DNA of 64,000 nucleotides from Candidatus Gastranaerophilales bacterium (GTDB taxonomy: Bacteria > Cyanobacteriota > Vampirovibrionia > Gastranaerophilales > Gastranaerophilaceae), in NCBI GenBank assembly GCA_900769355.1, contig CAAGGG010000057.1:17739-81738 (forward strand), written 5' to 3'. The position numbers were made by a program, and so were the translations under genes. Under the pieces are notes generated by a model that saw nothing but the letters and a program-made list of their open reading frames with translations, searched no databases and was not told the origin of the DNA. Of this stretch, positions 61,331-64,000 are shown piece by piece; position 1 is the first letter of the stretch; each line of letters begins with the position of its first letter.

Positions 61331-62476
61331 ATGAGAGGGAAAAAATTATTAGCAACACTGGCAGTTTCTGCGGTACTATTTGCAGGTTGTGGCTTGAAAT
61401 CAGGTGAAGCTATTATTAAAGTAAACAACCAAAATATTACGCAAGGTCAGTTTGATCAAGCATTTGATAAACAAACAAGCGGTGGCATGATTAAGGCTCT
61501 TGGCGTAAACGTAAAAGATGATAAAAATAGTTTTATATATCTTTTGATTAAGGAAAGAGTTATTAATGAACTTATTGTAAAAACTCTTTTGAATGAAGAA
61601 ATTGAAAAACGCGGTATCAAAGTTACAAACGAAGATGTTGATAATGCAGTTAAAGAAATTATTGAAAAAGTTGGTTCAAAAGAACAATTAGCTTCAATCT
61701 TGAAAGAAAACGGGATTTCTAACGCTGATTTCAAAAAAGATTTGAAAGAAGAAGTTAAGATGAAAAAACTTGCAAAAGAATTGGGTTCAACTTCAGTTTC
61801 TGACGCAGAAGCTAAAAAATTCTACAACGAAAATATCAACAAGTTTAAACACCCTGACAAAGTTAGAGCATCTCACATTTTGATTGCTGTAAATCCTCAA
61901 GAAATTGAAGAAGTTGTTAAATCTGATCCAAATAACAAAAATCTTGATGAAGCAGCTGTAAAAGCAAAAGTTGCAGAAGAAATTAAAGCAAAAGAAGCAA
62001 AAGCTCAACAAATTTTAGCAGAAGCTAAAAAAGATCCTACTCAGTTTGCAAAACTTGCAAAAGAAAACTCAGAAGATCCTGGTTCTGCTCAAAAAGGCGG
62101 AGATTTAGGTTTCTTTGCAGCAAAAGAAATGGTTCCTGAATTTTCAAAAGCAGCATTTGCAATGCGTCCGAATACAATTTCTGACAAACCTGTAAAATCT
62201 CAATACGGTTATCATATTATTATGGTTACAGACAGAGCTGCAGCAGGTCAAGATCCGTTTGAAAAAGTTAAATCTGATATCAAAGGATATCTTGAAAACC
62301 AAAAACAAATTGAGCTAATTGACAAATTGACAGAGTCTTTAAAGAAAAGCGCAAAAATTGAATACGTAAATCCTGAATACAATCCTGAAGGTGTTCAAAA
62401 AGGTATTCAAGAGTCAATTAAAAACAATGCTGAAGCTGAACATAAAGCTCAACAAAATGCGAAAAAATCTAAATAG
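61331..62476 (+). CDS. SurA/PpiC-type peptidyl-prolyl isomerase lipoprotein
   Basis: 381 residues. Lipobox VLFAGC near residue 20, so lipid-anchored. SurA-type N-terminal chaperone region (IKVNNQNITQGQFDQAF, KERVINELIVKTLLNEEIEK, SDAEAKKFYNENINKFKHPD) and one PpiC domain (VRASHILIAVNPQEIEE, GSAQKGGDLGFFAAKEMV, SQYGYHIIMVTDR), with a Lys/Glu-rich tail. Assists periplasmic protein folding. AAAAGGAG precedes the ATG. It shares orientation and short spacing with mfd. Confidence 0.88.
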   Translation: MRGKKLLATLAVSAVLFAGCGLKSGEAIIKVNNQNITQGQFDQAFDKQTSGGMIKALGVNVKDDKNSFIYLLIKERVINELIVKTLLNEEIEKRGIKVTNEDVDNAVKEIIEKVGSKEQLASILKENGISNADFKKDLKEEVKMKKLAKELGSTSVSDAEAKKFYNENINKFKHPDKVRASHILIAVNPQEIEEVVKSDPNNKNLDEAAVKAKVAEEIKAKEAKAQQILAEAKKDPTQFAKLAKENSEDPGSAQKGGDLGFFAAKEMVPEFSKAAFAMRPNTISDKPVKSQYGYHIIMVTDRAAAGQDPFEKVKSDIKGYLENQKQIELIDKLTESLKKSAKIEYVNPEYNPEGVQKGIQESIKNNAEAEHKAQQNAKKSK

Positions 62477-62593
62477 GTAAGATTAACATTATTCTGAGGA
62501 CAACAATAATTAAAATCCGAAGAATCTCAAATTAATCAGAGTCACTTCGCATTAAAAAAAGACATTTTTTTATAATTCAGACTCTTTTTATTC

Positions 62594-62620
62594 GACCTTC
62601 CGCCCCCCGGAAGGTCTTTT
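62594..62620 (+). terminator. Rho-independent terminator
   Basis: GACCTTCCG (62594-62602), a C5 loop, CGGAAGGTC (62608-62616) then TTTT. Strong nine-base-pair stem after the lipoprotein gene. Confidence 0.9.
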
Positions 62621-62640
62621 CCTGTGCTCTTTTTCATAAT

Positions 62641-62720
62641 TGTAACAAAATGTAAAGATAAGTTTAAAATAGGCTCAAACCCTGTCATAATGCCTCTATG
62701 CTATGCTATGCTATGCTGTG
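62641..62720 (+). promoter_or_regulatory. Promoter cassette with (CTATG)4 repeat at the transcription start
   Basis: TGTAACAAAATGTAAAGATA and AAAATAGGCTCAAACC match the upstream region of the metalloprotease-like gene at 47.2 kb (inverted). An extended -10 (TGTCATAAT, 62683-62691) is followed by four CTATG copies (62696-62715) and one degenerate copy, at the expected start point. Confidence 0.65.
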
Positions 62721-62789
62721 CGACCTGCTGTGTCAAAATATTCAGCTTTTTGTTTTTATATAAGTAGGGAATAAAAACAAGGAGAAAAA

Positions 62790-63800
62790 ATGGTAAATCA
62801 AATTGGAATGAATAGTTACGGCTATTATAATTACCGTAATAATTTGGCAACCAGACCTGTCGCATTCAAAGGTCAAGAAGCAATAACTCATGAAGTAAAA
62901 AATTCTTCAACAGCTGAAAATGATAAAAAGAATGCCGATTCTGCTGCAACATTAATGCTTGGTGGTGGAATTCTTGCGACTCTATCAGCTGCTGCACTTT
63001 ATGTTTTGACGAGAGGAAAAGGTAGTAAAGCGGCAACAGAAGTTGCCGAAAAAGCTGCTACAAAAGCTACAAATAGTGTCAAAATTGATCCAGAAGTAAA
63101 GTTTATTGAGACGATTGAAAAAAAACTCCCTAAATTCAAAGAGGGTCAAGAACTCGCATTACAAAATGGTGGTAAACGAATTGATAAATTTAAAGATGGG
63201 GTTAATATTTCAGAATATTATGACAAAAGTGGAAAATTAACAAAACAAGTTTCGTATATAGATGATGGATTTGATCAAATTGACAGATTTGATAAAAACG
63301 GGAAATTGAAATCAACAATTATGCCAACTGGTAATTCAAGTTTAATTCATAAAAAATTTGACAAAGAAGGTCGTATTGAAAGTATCATAAATGGTGAAAA
63401 TCGCACAGATTATTCTTACATTAATTATAATAATGGCAATGTAGGTATACGTGAAATTCAATATACAGCTGAAAGTAGAAAAAATGATGTACCTTGGGCG
63501 AAAACAGTAAATACTACTAAAAACAAAGATGGTAGTATTATATCTCGCCGAACTCGTTACCCATTAAAAACAACTCAATGTGAATGGTTTAATAAAGATG
63601 AAAATTGTTTGTATATGTCAGAAATCCGAGATGTTTCTAAACTTCCGGCCGGCGTATTAAAATCAAAAACAACTCATACAATTGTACGTGATAGCGGAGG
63701 TTATCCTGAAAAAGTTTTGATTGAAGAAACAGGAAAAGCTCCTCGTGAAGTTGATTATGAAGAATATATTGATTCGGCTAATATGTTTAAGTTTGTGTAA
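62790..63800 (+). CDS. Unknown protein with N-terminal FKG motif and membrane helix
   Basis: 336 residues, not recognised as a family. The N-terminus has a Tyr/Asn stretch then RPVAFKGQ, a short motif common at the start of many proteins of this lineage (recollection, not verified here), then a transmembrane helix (ATLMLGGGILATLSAAALYVL). The C-terminal two thirds carry YD/MORN-like strands (NGGKRIDKFKDGVNISEYYD, SGKLTKQVSYIDDGFDQID, DRFDKNGKLKSTIMP). Possibly surface-exposed. AAGGAGA supports the ATG at 62790. Confidence 0.6.
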   Translation: MVNQIGMNSYGYYNYRNNLATRPVAFKGQEAITHEVKNSSTAENDKKNADSAATLMLGGGILATLSAAALYVLTRGKGSKAATEVAEKAATKATNSVKIDPEVKFIETIEKKLPKFKEGQELALQNGGKRIDKFKDGVNISEYYDKSGKLTKQVSYIDDGFDQIDRFDKNGKLKSTIMPTGNSSLIHKKFDKEGRIESIINGENRTDYSYINYNNGNVGIREIQYTAESRKNDVPWAKTVNTTKNKDGSIISRRTRYPLKTTQCEWFNKDENCLYMSEIRDVSKLPAGVLKSKTTHTIVRDSGGYPEKVLIEETGKAPREVDYEEYIDSANMFKFV

Positions 63801-64000
63801 AAGCAGCTAGACGGCTAGGAATTGAAGCAGCTAAGAATTTAGAAGTCGATAAGACGTTAAGTTCATATCGGGGGAAATGCCATCAATCGTCATTCTGAAA
63901 GCTTAGAATATTAATGCAAGCGAATAGCGAGCATATAATATTCTTGCTATTCAGAATCTCTTACGAAATAAAATAGACTCCGGATCGCAGTCCGGAGTGA
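63801..64000. repeat. Composite A-type repeat array (runs off the window)
   Basis: AGCAGCTAGACGGCTAGG, GTCGATAAGACGTTAAGTTC, GTCATTCTGAAAGC ... GCTATTCAGAATCTC hairpin, ACTCCGGATCGCAGTCCGGA (63977-63998). Matches the array at 3 kb most closely. Confidence 0.8.

Noticed and set aside
1..64000. CRISPR array or cas genes
   Set aside because: No set of identical 25-40-bp direct repeats with equal unique spacers and no Cas motifs; the repeats present are palindromic and irregularly spaced.

Overview
The window most likely comes from a non-photosynthetic relative of cyanobacteria (Gastranaerophilales/Melainabacteria type, anaerobic and probably gut-associated). This rests on an AT-rich genome, a homologue of the cyanobacterial iron-sulfur protein LdpA, a tmRNA whose tag begins ANN as cyanobacterial tags do, a ferredoxin-linked 2-oxoacid oxidoreductase in place of an aerobic dehydrogenase, and a Gram-negative envelope set (LolA-like, MCE and MMPL proteins). 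No 16S gene is present, so the assignment is inference.

Layout. 1-3 kb: end of an aryl-polyene-like (APE) fatty-acid-type cluster (ketosynthase fused to dehydratase, ketoreductase, second ketosynthase). 3-16.6 kb: housekeeping and envelope genes (class A beta-lactamase-like protein, ldpA, D-2-hydroxyacid dehydrogenase, rarA, PpiC, diguanylate cyclase, HD protein, glyA, WecA/MraY-type transferase, tyrS, cysE). 16.9-23.9 kb: the rest of the APE cluster (membrane protein, AMP-ligase-dehydratase fusion, thioesterase, LolA-like carrier, MMPL exporter, methyltransferase, acyltransferase). 24-28.8 kb: TPR protein, hypothetical protein, ferritin, GH13-like enzyme. 28.9-34.1 kb: accessory island ending at ssrA, with a DUF3800 protein, a possible ADP-ribosyltransferase-like protein, and a YaaC-like gene paired with an unknown membrane protein. 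34.2-45 kb: core block (ssrA, PNP, rpoZ-like, MCE protein, upp, four-subunit 2-oxoacid:ferredoxin oxidoreductase, large coiled-coil protein, FAD-linked oxidase). 45-52.2 kb: second accessory island, containing a compact 4.6-kb serine-recombinase element inserted at the 3' end of tRNA-Ala and bounded by a 17-bp direct repeat. 52.5-64 kb: core again (mini-RNase III, LTxxQ-like periplasmic protein, M48 protease with two YbjQ proteins, dnaN, a probable oriC, mfd, a SurA/PpiC lipoprotein).

Three patterns run across the window. (1) Families of palindromic intergenic repeats fill almost every gap and have also entered genes in frame (ketosynthase/dehydratase, AMP ligase, MMPL exporter, and Mfd twice). 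(2) The two islands share scars: att-like sequences attached to remnants of serine-recombinase C-termini, showing repeated arrival and decay of related elements around single cargo genes. (3) At least seven genes have a -10 box ending exactly 6 nt before the ATG, which predicts leaderless transcripts. The dnaN-mfd gap holds an array of TGTAGAAAA boxes beside an AT-rich stretch and is the best oriC candidate.
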